Below, in pieces: positions 52,311 through 61,363 of a stretch of DNA of 64,000 nt (positions within the stretch are counted from its first letter, which is position 1; each line of letters starts with the position of its first letter). The stretch comes from Pseudoalteromonas peptidolytica. GTDB lineage: Bacteria > Pseudomonadota > Gammaproteobacteria > Enterobacterales > Alteromonadaceae. The DNA is taken from assembly GCF_012641745.1 (NCBI RefSeq), contig NZ_WEHZ01000008.1, positions 1-64,000 of the forward strand, written 5' to 3'. The position numbers were made by a program, and so were the translations under genes. The notes under the pieces were generated by a model, which worked only from the letters and a program-made list of their open reading frames with translations, searched no databases and had not been told where the DNA came from.

Positions 52311-54122
52311 TTAGTTATGGTCTGCGACAATCTGTAATCCTGAGTATGCGTTGTAACCACGGATCATCACCCAATAACGACCAGCCCCTTCATTTAAATT
52401 GCAAGACTCATTGTTACCGTAGCGGTAAGGTCGACAAGTCCAATTGCTGGTAGTGGGCTCTTGACCTTTGAGGACATACAGGTCTGCATCACCTGTTCCG
52501 CCACTAATATTGAAGGTCACTGTATTTACCCCCGCCGGTGCATCATAGTAGAAAAACATCTCACTACCGCTGCTTCCCGACAAGTTGCTTTTTGCCACAC
52601 CTTTGAAAAGCTTTTGCTCTTCACCTGGTAGGCTCACAGTTACTTGCTGACTAGTTGATGCCGTTGCACCAGTATTGTCCGTTATCGTGAGCTCAACATT
52701 GTAGCTACCCGAACCTGTAAAACTGTGTGATGCTTGCGCACCTAATGCAGTTGCACCGTCACTAAACTGCCAACTATATTGTGTGATGGCACCATCGGGT
52801 GAGCTGGAACTTGAACCATCGAAACTACACGAAAGGTCAGTACAGTTATAGGTAAACAAAGCGATTGGTGTGGGATCGGTTGTGCCATTATCCCCAACCG
52901 GGATCTGACCACCGAAGTGGCTAGAAACTTGCGGCCAGATCAGGCTAATTTTGGCACCTTTGTTAGTACAGCCACCTAAATGGTGCAGTGCAACAACATT
53001 GTTAGTTGCAGCTGCCAGTACTGGAGAGCCTGAAGAGCCACCAATAGTGTCACAATAATAGCCGATATCTGTGCCCGTTCCCCTACCATTGGCATTTGCT
53101 TGGTTCACAGAGCAAAGGCCGCTATTGTCTTGGTCTGACTCAATTGACAACTCTTTTGGATTGCCAGAACCGTGTTGTGGGATATAAATACGCTCGCCTT
53201 GAGATGGGTTGCGCACATCAAGCCCAAAGTAGCCAAACGGCTGTGCTTTGGCGAAATCATTAATGGTGAAAAGCGTATAGTCTAGGGTGTAATCTGTTTT
53301 TAGGAAGTCTTTACCCGTCACTTTAACGACCGTTTCACGTTGGCTTCCATTACAGCTTGTGTTTTGATAGTTAAACCAGACCTCAGTATTTGCCAGCTCT
53401 GATGCAGAGCCAACACAGTGATTATTGGTAAACATGCGGTTATCAGCCCCGACACGCCAACCCGTACATAAGCCACTACCATTCATTAATAGCCTAGCCA
53501 CAGGACGTGAGCGCTCAAACTCCACTGGGTGTGACTGCGCCCAGCACTGTACATCTTTACGCTCCATGGCACCACAGGTAGATAGAGTAGTGACATCGGT
53601 TGCACTCTCAAGATAGTTTTGACCTTCAACACCATGATAGTAAAAATCGATCTCAGGGATTTTATCGGTTTTACCTGCACCTGGGATATACTCAACGATG
53701 ACCTTATCAGCAGACACCGACATCGCTGAAAATTGTGTTATGCCATCATCAGATATCGTAGGGTCGATGGTGGCAGCACGAAGATTGTCTTGGCTGTAAG
53801 CGTAGTATTCGGCATTGTTTTCTGAACGCACAATGAGTTTGCCACCTTGTTCAAGGTTCAGGTTTTTAAAGTGTAGCTTGATATAACTGGCGCCAGGGTG
53901 GGAGACTGTCTGGACAATTGCAGCTGAAGCGTTAGCTATGCTGGGACTTTGCTGCGATACGAGTGGTAAATGTAGATCATACTTCTTACCAATAGTTGCT
54001 TTACTCACCTTACTGGTGTATTCCATCATTTGGTTTTCTGTTAATGGTGCCTGTGCCATTGCCTGCGCCATTGCCAGACCAGAGGCCAAACCCAATACGG
54101 CAGTAATCATTTGTCGTTGCAT
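52311..54122 (-). CDS. Trypsin-like secreted protease with PKD and PPC domains
   Basis: The 603-aa protein has a signal peptide (1-24) and an N-terminal propeptide-like region. The chymotrypsin-fold domain has His in 'RMFTNNHCVG', Asp in 'TDYTLDYTLFTI' and Ser in 'DTIGGSSGSPVL'; this resembles lysyl endopeptidases. A PKD domain ('SFDGSSSSSPDGAITQYSWQFSDG', about 430-500) and a C-terminal pre-peptidase (PPC) domain ('VTFNISGGTGDADLYVLKG', about 510-600) follow. PKD and PPC domains aid secretion or substrate binding in marine proteases. A clear terminator follows. Confidence 0.85.
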   Translation of the reverse strand: MQRQMITAVLGLASGLAMAQAMAQAPLTENQMMEYTSKVSKATIGKKYDLHLPLVSQQSPSIANASAAIVQTVSHPGASYIKLHFKNLNLEQGGKLIVRSENNAEYYAYSQDNLRAATIDPTISDDGITQFSAMSVSADKVIVEYIPGAGKTDKIPEIDFYYHGVEGQNYLESATDVTTLSTCGAMERKDVQCWAQSHPVEFERSRPVARLLMNGSGLCTGWRVGADNRMFTNNHCVGSASELANTEVWFNYQNTSCNGSQRETVVKVTGKDFLKTDYTLDYTLFTINDFAKAQPFGYFGLDVRNPSQGERIYIPQHGSGNPKELSIESDQDNSGLCSVNQANANGRGTGTDIGYYCDTIGGSSGSPVLAAATNNVVALHHLGGCTNKGAKISLIWPQVSSHFGGQIPVGDNGTTDPTPIALFTYNCTDLSCSFDGSSSSSPDGAITQYSWQFSDGATALGAQASHSFTGSGSYNVELTITDNTGATASTSQQVTVSLPGEEQKLFKGVAKSNLSGSSGSEMFFYYDAPAGVNTVTFNISGGTGDADLYVLKGQEPTTSNWTCRPYRYGNNESCNLNEGAGRYWVMIRGYNAYSGLQIVADHN

Positions 54123-54192
54123 TGTTATTCCTTTTGAGTGTGATTAGCGTAGATTGCTTAGTGGGTGATTGGTCATTGCGAGCCATTTGGTC

Positions 54193-54371
54193 TTATACCA
54201 ATTAGCCTTAATAGTTGCTCTGTTTGAAGGAGTTAACTGCGTAAAAATTTCTAACTTAGAGCAACTAAGTAGCGAAATTTTTATCTTGCCGATAGCAGGA
54301 CGCGGTAGCGGTGTTATCGACAAGAGTTTCTTGCCTCAAAATAGACTACGTAATTACGGTAACTGGTATAA
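54193..54371. repeat. MITE-like dispersed repeat with terminal inverted repeats
   Basis: TTATACCAATTA at 54193-54204 is matched by its inverse at the other end (TGGTATAA, 54364-54371; extended TTATACCAGTTAC on the minus strand). The 179-bp interior carries TTAGAGCAACTAAGTAGC, which recurs with small changes near 56562-56580 in a second, partial copy that starts TAATACCAGTTAGCG at 56501. TTATACCAAT also appears near 36432. No coding capacity. Confidence 0.55.
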
Positions 54372-54508
54372 CCTACGTGCACTATAGCGCACAAATTTAG
54401 CGCGTTTTTTAAACACCCATACACCAAAGTAGAAACGACTGTGTGGATTGTAAAGTTTTTATTTACAAAATATACAAATAATTTACCCTGTACATTGATA
54501 ATATTGCT

Positions 54509-55666
54509 TTATTGCATCATCAGTTGCGTTAGCATGTTTTGTTTCGCGCTATAAAGTGTTTTTTTGTATGTTTCTCTGGACTTATTAATTGCCTGATCAA
54601 AATATACTAATGCCGCTTGAAGGTTACCCTCTAAATAAGCGATTTTACCCAGCTCAGCATGGATCTCAGGCAGGTAGTGGTAGTTTAATAGCAGTGGCTC
54701 AATGAGCTTTTTAGCCTTGCTATAGTTTTGCTTATCAATATAACTCGAAGCCAGAGTTAGTGTGTCAAAAGGAGAGGCAGGACTGCGCTCGAGTTGTGCC
54801 AAAATAGATTCTCTCAAGGCGGTTTGATCCGCAGGTATATAGTTTAAATAATTAAGAAGTAGGTTAGTGCTAGTAAGTTGCTGCTGTGCTGCGTAGGCGT
54901 AAATTTGTTTTGCACGTACTCTATCGCCTACGTGTTTGTGTAACAGCGCGGAAATGTTAATTGTTTCTGGATCATTGGGTGCATACTCAAGTGCTGCCAT
55001 CAGTAGCGAGTAAGCTTTGTCATAGTCTGCTGCTAATAAAGCTGAAACAGCCAAGTTGGTATAAAACTTCGCAACCAGATCTGCATAGTTTGCATTGCCA
55101 GAAAACACACTGTCTTGATTGGGAAAATAGTCAATAATGGTACCCGAAGAAAAAAATATCATACTATCGTTTTCTTGCTCTCTTGGGGTGATCAATTTGG
55201 TTTTAAAATGGCTGGAGGTCAGGACAAAGCTTTTATTTTTTTGGTAAACAGGGTAGCTATCAACTTTAGCATAACTGGTTTTTATCCCTAAAACATTGGC
55301 ATATGCTTGAGATACAATTGCTAACGAAATACAGTTTCCTGAGCGTTGTGAGAGGGCATCTTTGGCGATAAATGTTGCGCCATCATAGCTAAAGTCACCA
55401 ATCTTATTTTGTAAAAAGTTACCGAGTAACTCATCTATGGTGATGTCACTATTTTTGTGTTTTTCTACATATTGCCACAGTGCTTGCACTTCACTCTGCG
55501 GCAGTGAAAAGATAGCTTGCTCTGATACTACAGGTTGAGGAGTGAATAATGCGTGATTAAATAATGAGGCAACCGTCATACTTGGTTTATCAGCTGTAGA
55601 AGAAGTCGGTGTTGAGCTACACCCGAGCAGTCCAATCGCGGTAAGTACTACAAATAGCCATTTCAT
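54509..55666 (-). CDS. Transglutaminase-like lipoprotein with TPR repeats
   Basis: The 385-aa protein has a lipoprotein signal ('LTAIGLLGC', Cys16). A transglutaminase-like core follows: 'SQRSGNCISLAIVSQAYANVLGIKTSYAKV', with Cys in 'GNC', and a later His-containing segment 'TSSHFKTKL'. TPR-type helices occupy about 210-375 ('YDKAYSLLMAALEYAPNDPETINISALL', 'AKKLIEPLLLNYHYLPEIHAELGKIAYLEGNLQAALVYFDQAI'). It is likely an outer-membrane-anchored scaffold or cysteine hydrolase; the substrate is unknown. Confidence 0.75.
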   Translation of the reverse strand: MKWLFVVLTAIGLLGCSSTPTSSTADKPSMTVASLFNHALFTPQPVVSEQAIFSLPQSEVQALWQYVEKHKNSDITIDELLGNFLQNKIGDFSYDGATFIAKDALSQRSGNCISLAIVSQAYANVLGIKTSYAKVDSYPVYQKNKSFVLTSSHFKTKLITPREQENDSMIFFSSGTIIDYFPNQDSVFSGNANYADLVAKFYTNLAVSALLAADYDKAYSLLMAALEYAPNDPETINISALLHKHVGDRVRAKQIYAYAAQQQLTSTNLLLNYLNYIPADQTALRESILAQLERSPASPFDTLTLASSYIDKQNYSKAKKLIEPLLLNYHYLPEIHAELGKIAYLEGNLQAALVYFDQAINKSRETYKKTLYSAKQNMLTQLMMQ

Positions 55667-55879
55667 TGTGAGTTCCCTGTATTTATTTTTATACGCCTGT
55701 ATTTTAACCTTGCCAACACACTCAATACTGATCTCGCCATCATTCTTGTATTTTAAAAGTTAGCTCTTAAAATGCGCGCCTTCAAAAAATAAAACCTTAA
55801 AAATCATTATTTTACTGTTTTTTAGTAAAGGTTTTACAGCACTTTAACTTAGCAACATTTTATACATTTGGAGTTTGCA

Positions 55880-56494
55880 TTGAGCGAGTATTTACCGATC
55901 GTTTCCTCTTTCGTTTTGGTTTTAAGCTTTATTCCTTTGATTGGGAAAATCCGTAAAAATCGCAGTGCGTCAGGTGTATCGCTGTTGATGATGAGCTTTG
56001 GTGTTGCGCAAAGCACTTACTTTATTGCTTACAACGTCTTTTTTGAACGTTTCTTTATGGTGCTGCCTTTTGTGGTCACTGGATTACTAAGTGCTTTAAT
56101 TTTATATTATTTTATTCGCTATAATGCAAGCACCAAACAGCGTAATCAACTTGCATTGTTACTGGGTGCATCGGCGTTGCCATTTACATTATTAATGATT
56201 ACCAATTTGGCCGCATCGGTGGTATTTGAAGCGCTCACTTATCTTGGCCTGGTTATGAGCTCTATTCGTGTGATGCCACAAACATATAAAACGCTAAAAA
56301 GTGGTGATGTTTCTAATTTAAGTGCAAGGTATTTTTCTCTGCAATTCTTGGCTGGTGGAATAGGACTAGCGGCGGAGTTGAGCCTTGCTCATGTCAGCGT
56401 GGCACATGTGATGATGTTTGTGATGATCTTACTTACTAATGCGGCTCAGCTTGGCTGCATCCAATATTATCGCTCTCGCCCAGCATTGGCTTGA
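55880..56494 (+). CDS. PQ-loop/SWEET-like membrane protein
   Basis: I place the start at the TTG at 55880, six bases after GGAG (55870-55873), giving a 204-aa protein 'MSEYLPIVSSFVLVLSFIPL'; a TTG at 55868 would precede the ribosome site. Six or seven membrane segments are visible. Two PQ-loop-like repeats can be seen: 'SFIPLIGKIRKNRSASGVSLLMM' and 'IRVMPQTYKTLKSGDVSNLSARYFSLQF' (the second keeps Pro-Gln). This is the layout of a small sugar or amino-acid carrier made of two triple-helix bundles. No partner gene is adjacent. Confidence 0.7.
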   Translation: MSEYLPIVSSFVLVLSFIPLIGKIRKNRSASGVSLLMMSFGVAQSTYFIAYNVFFERFFMVLPFVVTGLLSALILYYFIRYNASTKQRNQLALLLGASALPFTLLMITNLAASVVFEALTYLGLVMSSIRVMPQTYKTLKSGDVSNLSARYFSLQFLAGGIGLAAELSLAHVSVAHVMMFVMILLTNAAQLGCIQYYRSRPALA

Positions 56495-56500
56495 GCGATG

Positions 56501-56600
56501 TAATACCAGTTAGCGTTAAAATTGGCTGCTAGAAAGGCATTAATTATCCGAAGCTCAGGTTATTTAGAGCAACTAAATAGCAAAATAAGAGCGTAGCAAT
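56501..56600. repeat. Second, partial copy of the dispersed repeat
   Basis: It starts TAATACCAGTTAGCG and contains TTAGAGCAACTAAATAGC, matching the element at 54193-54371; it lies between the PQ-loop gene and the zinc metalloprotease. Confidence 0.45.
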
Positions 56601-56629
56601 CGCCACGCTCATTTCGTTCTAAATCGCTA

Positions 56630-59134
56630 TTACACTTCTAACGCTTTAGTGATTAAGCGATCAAGATACGCTTTGTGTGCTTTCGTCGCTTGATCAGCGC
56701 CCCATGAGGTGTCCTTGTCCAAAATAAGTTGCAACTGATACAGCGCAGCTGATTTTGCCAAATTGTCGTACTTACTCGCTTTCGTGAGACCTGCAACTTT
56801 AATAAGTCGATTTACATACTCAATTTGTAGGTTGCGGCTTAGTGTTGTTGCATGCTTGTCAGCAACAAAAATAGCAGCACTAAGATCATTTAAAAACTCG
56901 TTAAGGCTATACTGGTTACCGTAGTAGGCAGAGTCACTGATACGCTGTAACACGTTTGCGTGGAGCACTTGATCAAGCACTGACTTTTGCATACCTAGTA
57001 CCATTTTATGCACTTTTGGATCTTCGTTCTTACCGTAGTGATTAAAACCGCGACGCTGAGCCTGCATATAGTTGTATAATGGCTGCATGTTTTTTAGCAC
57101 GTTAGGTGCAAACACCATGTCTTTTAACGCCGCCATTGCTGCTTTTTGACGCGCTTGTGGCACTGGCATGAATGGCTTAGTGTCATTCTCAGTACCAACT
57201 ACTTGACGTTCAACATATACCCCACCAATTTGACGAGAGATAACTCGAGCTTGGCCGCTGTACTGGCTAAACAAGATGTTAGCTGAGGTTAATAGTTGCT
57301 GATGTGACTGGCCTGAGACTCTCGCTTTATCTTTTAGCTCAGTGAATAGTTGGTTGATCAGTGTCATACGATCTACACCATACGTCACTGGGTCTGATGA
57401 TAGATCCCCAATCATGACTCGAGGGTCTATATGACGTCCAGGTGCACGCATATCGTCAGCATCATTACCAAAAGCGAGGGCATGTTCACCAGAGCGAGAT
57501 AGAATCTTTTCAAGTCGTAGTTGTTCTTGCGCTTCATCTTGTAGTGCAGGGCTATAACCAAACTCTATCGCCCAATTATCATATGGACCTGGTTTCGTTT
57601 GGAAAATATCACCTTGTTTCATTCCCACAGGCGCGATGTTTGCTGGTGCATAGTCCATCACCGAGCCCGTTAACACCCCTTGTGTTTTTGATGCGTCATG
57701 GATCTCTTTTGGTCCCCACAAAATCGAAGACTTCATATTGTGATTGAGTCCTAAGGTGTGGCCAACTTCATGTAGGATCAGTTGCACTAGACCTTGACGT
57801 AACATTTCTTTACGCTCAATGTCTGCGCCTGTTGCAAGGCTGGCTGTCATTAATTGGCCTTGCATCTCATGTCCCAAAGAGCAGTGCAGGGCATGATGCT
57901 CGGGATCTGCGCTTTGGCTTGCTTGCCCCTGTGAGTACAGAGAATCGTAGATCCAGCGGTTACGCATGAATACATACTCTAACATGATGTCTGAACCAAG
58001 AATTTGACCTGTTAGTGGGTGTGCAGTAGCAGGTCCATAACCGCCAAATGGTGGGCGAGGAGAGGAAGTCCAGCGCAACACATTATAATTGATGTCTCCT
58101 GCATCCCAGTCAGCGTCATCAGGTTGTACTTTTACGACAATAGCATTTTTAAAACCAACTTTTTCAAACGCACTATTCCAAGCCAATACCCCTTCTCGAA
58201 CAGTATCTCGCCACTCAAGTGGTGTGGTATTTTCTATCCACCATACAATCGGCTCTACTGGTTCTGAAAGCGCTGCATTTGGGTCTTTTTTCACGAGATC
58301 CCAACGTTTGATCACATCTTTGTAAGGCGTCCAATCTGGAGATGTTTGCACATCAAATTGATTGGTGAAATATCCGATACGGGCATCATCGTAACGCGGT
58401 TGATAGTCATTCTCTGGCAATGCAACAAAACTGTGCTGAACTTTTAATGTCACAAAACGAGGGTCAGTAATGGCATTTGAACCTCTGACTTTAGGCTCTG
58501 GGTTGCTAAATACATAGTCGACGACGATATCTAGATTATTACTGTAAGGACGGTGTTTTACGATCCGTGATTTCTTCGCATCTAGCTTTCCTAGTGCGAA
58601 CCGTTTACTGGCATTTTTATCGTTAGCACGTTTCCACGGAGAAACTTTATGAAGAGACTCACTTAAAAATAGCTTGTCAGCTTTAAATAAAATTTTATCG
58701 TCTTCTGCTTTTTCAATCTTAATGCTTGCCAATACTGCTTCACTGATATTCGCATCACTAGCATTAGCAATGGCTGAGTTATCATCAAAGACAAAACGAG
58801 GAGTTTTACTGATGATATCAATGCGATCAAAATGTCTTCTAAACTCAATCAGCTTAGTTTCGCGGTAACCACCACGGTAGTGACCGGCATCTGTGACGCC
58901 ATCAACGGTATGTGCAAAATATAGAAATGGGGTATTGAGCTGAGACGCATTCAGCTGCATCAGGTATTCACCTGTTTTGTTGTCTTGATAAAGTGGAAAT
59001 AACGCATCGATACTGGTTTTGTTTTCAATCAGCGAGGCGATGGTTTTCTCTTCTTCTTTTTTGTCTTTTTTAGCGAAGCTAGGCGCGCTGGCAAATGTCA
59101 GAGCGAGCGCAATACTCAATGCTGTTTTTCTCAT
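56630..59134 (-). CDS. Large zinc-dependent metalloprotease (DUF5117/DUF4953 type)
   Basis: The 834-aa protein has a signal peptide (1-21), an N-terminal DUF5117-like region (about 40-270) and the zinc site 'ILHEVGHTLGLNHNMKSS' (HExxHxxGxxH). Then come 'SVMDYAPANI' (Met-turn) and a long helical C-terminal DUF4953-like part. The same architecture is common in marine Bacteroidetes and gammaproteobacteria; substrates are mostly unknown. The 'SRHFDRIDIISK...' N-terminal pattern and the size are full length. Confidence 0.85.
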   Translation of the reverse strand: MRKTALSIALALTFASAPSFAKKDKKEEEKTIASLIENKTSIDALFPLYQDNKTGEYLMQLNASQLNTPFLYFAHTVDGVTDAGHYRGGYRETKLIEFRRHFDRIDIISKTPRFVFDDNSAIANASDANISEAVLASIKIEKAEDDKILFKADKLFLSESLHKVSPWKRANDKNASKRFALGKLDAKKSRIVKHRPYSNNLDIVVDYVFSNPEPKVRGSNAITDPRFVTLKVQHSFVALPENDYQPRYDDARIGYFTNQFDVQTSPDWTPYKDVIKRWDLVKKDPNAALSEPVEPIVWWIENTTPLEWRDTVREGVLAWNSAFEKVGFKNAIVVKVQPDDADWDAGDINYNVLRWTSSPRPPFGGYGPATAHPLTGQILGSDIMLEYVFMRNRWIYDSLYSQGQASQSADPEHHALHCSLGHEMQGQLMTASLATGADIERKEMLRQGLVQLILHEVGHTLGLNHNMKSSILWGPKEIHDASKTQGVLTGSVMDYAPANIAPVGMKQGDIFQTKPGPYDNWAIEFGYSPALQDEAQEQLRLEKILSRSGEHALAFGNDADDMRAPGRHIDPRVMIGDLSSDPVTYGVDRMTLINQLFTELKDKARVSGQSHQQLLTSANILFSQYSGQARVISRQIGGVYVERQVVGTENDTKPFMPVPQARQKAAMAALKDMVFAPNVLKNMQPLYNYMQAQRRGFNHYGKNEDPKVHKMVLGMQKSVLDQVLHANVLQRISDSAYYGNQYSLNEFLNDLSAAIFVADKHATTLSRNLQIEYVNRLIKVAGLTKASKYDNLAKSAALYQLQLILDKDTSWGADQATKAHKAYLDRLITKALEV

Positions 59135-59261
59135 GTTGTTAGACCAAAAATTATAAAAATTTGAGTGTACCTAAAACATTTTGTGATGTCAGAAACTCTA
59201 GTCCAAATGAATGTAACAAAAGATAAATCACCCTGTAATCAACACAACAAATCCGCTCCGA

Positions 59262-59289
59262 TTCCGAAATAGGTGATACGATATCGGAA
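59262..59289. promoter_or_regulatory. Inverted repeat, candidate enhancer-binding site
   Basis: TTCCGA (59262-59267) and TCGGAA (59284-59289) are perfect inverted arms separated by 16 bases, with a second palindrome CGATATCG (59279-59286) overlapping the right arm. The site lies 64 bases upstream of the -24 element at 59353, a usual distance for an NtrC-type regulator. Confidence 0.5.
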
Positions 59290-59352
59290 ATTACACTAGA
59301 CCTTGAGTTATAGTTTTAATTTAAGCTTTTGATATATATGGGTATTATTTTT

Positions 59353-59368
59353 TGGCACAGTTTTCGCT
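59353..59368 (+). promoter_or_regulatory. Sigma-54-type promoter before the HlyD-ABC operon
   Basis: TGGCAC (59353-59358), five bases, then TCGCT (59364-59368): GG and GC are ten bases apart as required, with one mismatch to TTGCW. It is 28 bases upstream of the HlyD-like start codon, which is preceded by AAGGAGGG. Confidence 0.55.
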
Positions 59369-59396
59369 CCTAACAGATGGTCTGTAAGGAGGGAAA

Positions 59397-60638
59397 ATGG
59401 ATTTAGTTAAACCAGCAAAGCCTAAGAAAACCAAATTTTATGTCATCGCGAGCGTTGTGGTGAGCATCATCATGTGTCTTGTTGTGTGGCAGTTGCTTGA
59501 CTCTAAACATCGCATAGCACGCAGTGAGGTGCTTATTGCACAGGTGCAACAAGGGCCACTGAATTTATCGGTGGATAGCTTTGGGAAGTTACGTAGTGCG
59601 CAGCAGCACTTACTAAATGCACAAACTGCCGCCATTGTAAAAGCGCTCTACCATAAAGCTGGTGCGGTTGTGGAGGCGGGCGAAGCCATTGTTGAATTAA
59701 CTAGTCCAGACCTTGATTTGCAAGTACAGCAAGCGATGCAAGCATTGCGTCAATCAAAGACAGGGTATGAGCAGCTAGCGCTCTCACAACAAAGAGAATT
59801 GCTCAATGAACAAACTCTGTTGACGCAAAAACAAGGAGCGTTAAAAACTTTGATACTACGTCACCAAGCGGAGCGAGACTTGGCCCAGCAGGGGATTATT
59901 TCGGCACTGACGTTTGCCCAAACACAAACCAGCTTGAGCACCTTAGAGCATGAGATCACCATGCTAGAAAAGCGTTCACAGCAACTGGAAGCGCTACATA
60001 CTTCAGCGCTTGCGTTAGCGAATGAAGAAATTGCCATTCGTGAACAGGAATTACAAAACCTATTGGACAAACAGAAGCAGCTTGTTATTCGAGCAAGTAC
60101 TTCTGGCATGATAGAGCGGATGCCTTTGGCGCTAGGGCAGCGAGTCAATGTTGGTGATATGGTGACGCTTATCGGGTCAAATCAATCGCTTGTCGCTGTG
60201 TTATCTGTCCCGCAATCGCAAGTACGCTGGATTGAAACAGGTCAAGTCGTCACGGTAAAAATGCAAAACGATAGGGTAAAGGGCAATGTTATTCGCATTG
60301 ACCCTGTGGTGACAGATAACACAGTGGAAGTCGAAGTAAGTTTGCCCAATAATTTGCCAAAACAAGCGCGTGCGCAGCTGAGTATTTCAGCGAGCATTGC
60401 CATTAAGCACATCAAAGACGCAATTTATGTGCAGCGACCAGCTAATGCCAAAGACAATCAAACTCACACGCTGTTCAAGCTAAACGGTAAACACACCGCT
60501 CACCCAGTGCCAGTCCAATTTGGTACTTCAACAGGAAAATATATTGTTATAGATTCTGGCGTCTCAGCTGGAAGCGAACTTATCATTTCTGACCTAGCAC
60601 ACCTTGCTAGCTTAGGTGAAACGATCTCATTAAATTAG
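59397..60638 (+). CDS. HlyD-type periplasmic adaptor of ABC/RND-like export
   Basis: The 413-aa membrane fusion protein has one N-terminal membrane span (about 14-32), a barrel/lipoyl half ('VKALYHKAGAVVEAGEAIVEL', about 80-102), a long coiled coil (105-230) and the return lipoyl half ('IRASTSGMIERMPLALGQRVNVGDMVTLIG'). It links an inner-membrane exporter to an outer-membrane channel. It is first in an operon with an ATPase and at least two permeases, under a probable sigma-54 promoter. Confidence 0.85.
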   Translation: MDLVKPAKPKKTKFYVIASVVVSIIMCLVVWQLLDSKHRIARSEVLIAQVQQGPLNLSVDSFGKLRSAQQHLLNAQTAAIVKALYHKAGAVVEAGEAIVELTSPDLDLQVQQAMQALRQSKTGYEQLALSQQRELLNEQTLLTQKQGALKTLILRHQAERDLAQQGIISALTFAQTQTSLSTLEHEITMLEKRSQQLEALHTSALALANEEIAIREQELQNLLDKQKQLVIRASTSGMIERMPLALGQRVNVGDMVTLIGSNQSLVAVLSVPQSQVRWIETGQVVTVKMQNDRVKGNVIRIDPVVTDNTVEVEVSLPNNLPKQARAQLSISASIAIKHIKDAIYVQRPANAKDNQTHTLFKLNGKHTAHPVPVQFGTSTGKYIVIDSGVSAGSELIISDLAHLASLGETISLN

Positions 60639-60645
60639 GAATATC

Positions 60646-61353
60646 ATGATGATAGTGCTAAAAAATATAAATAAAGTATTCGAAACTGAAGAACTTCAAA
60701 CACATGCACTGAGAAACATCTCACTGGTCGTTGACCAAGGTGATTTTATTTCGATTTCTGGCCCTTCTGGATGTGGCAAATCGACGCTACTTTCAATTAT
60801 GGGGTTAATTGAGCGCGCAACCAGCGGAGTATATTCCATCGGCGGTCACGATGTGACGTCATTAACACTCGATCAGGCTGCTGAACTACGTAATGAGCAT
60901 ATTGGCTTTGTATTTCAGTCTTTTAATCTCATTGATGAAATATCGGTGTTCGACAATGTGGCATTGCCACTAAAGTATCGGAGCAAGAAACTCACTAAGT
61001 CAGAAATAAAACAAAGCGTTGAGTCTTGTTTGCAAAAAGTTGGCTTGTCACACCGAGCGCAGCATACCCCAAATCAGCTTTCAGGTGGCCAGCAACAACG
61101 TGTAGCGATAGCGCGTGCGCTGGTAACTGAGCCAACGATTTTACTTGTCGATGAACCCACAGGTAACTTGGACTCAAAAAGTGGCGACCAAGTGATGCAG
61201 TTAATTGCTGAGTTACACCAGCAGGGCACCACAATATGTATGGTGACTCACGATCCCCGTTATGCCGATATGGCCCCTAAGCAGGTGAAGTTGTTTGACG
61301 GTGAACTGTTAGGTACCGTCGCATCAACACAGCCCTTAGATCAGAGTGCCTAG
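60646..61353 (+). CDS. ABC transporter ATPase (MacB/LolD type)
   Basis: The 235-aa ATPase has Walker A 'GPSGCGKST', signature '[15 protein letters not shown]', Walker B '[13 protein letters not shown]' and the H-loop 'VTHDPRYA'. It follows the adaptor by seven bases. The MacB/LolD group of ATPases does mechanotransmission rather than true membrane transport; the associated permeases here carry the periplasmic domains. Confidence 0.9.
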   Translation: MMIVLKNINKVFETEELQTHALRNISLVVDQGDFISISGPSGCGKSTLLSIMGLIERATSGVYSIGGHDVTSLTLDQAAELRNEHIGFVFQSFNLIDEISVFDNVALPLKYRSKKLTKSEIKQSVESCLQKVGLSHRAQHTPNQLSGGQQQRVAIARALVTEPTILLVDEPTGNLDSKSGDQVMQLIAELHQQGTTICMVTHDPRYADMAPKQVKLFDGELLGTVASTQPLDQSA

Positions 61354-61363
61354 CGAGGGTGAT

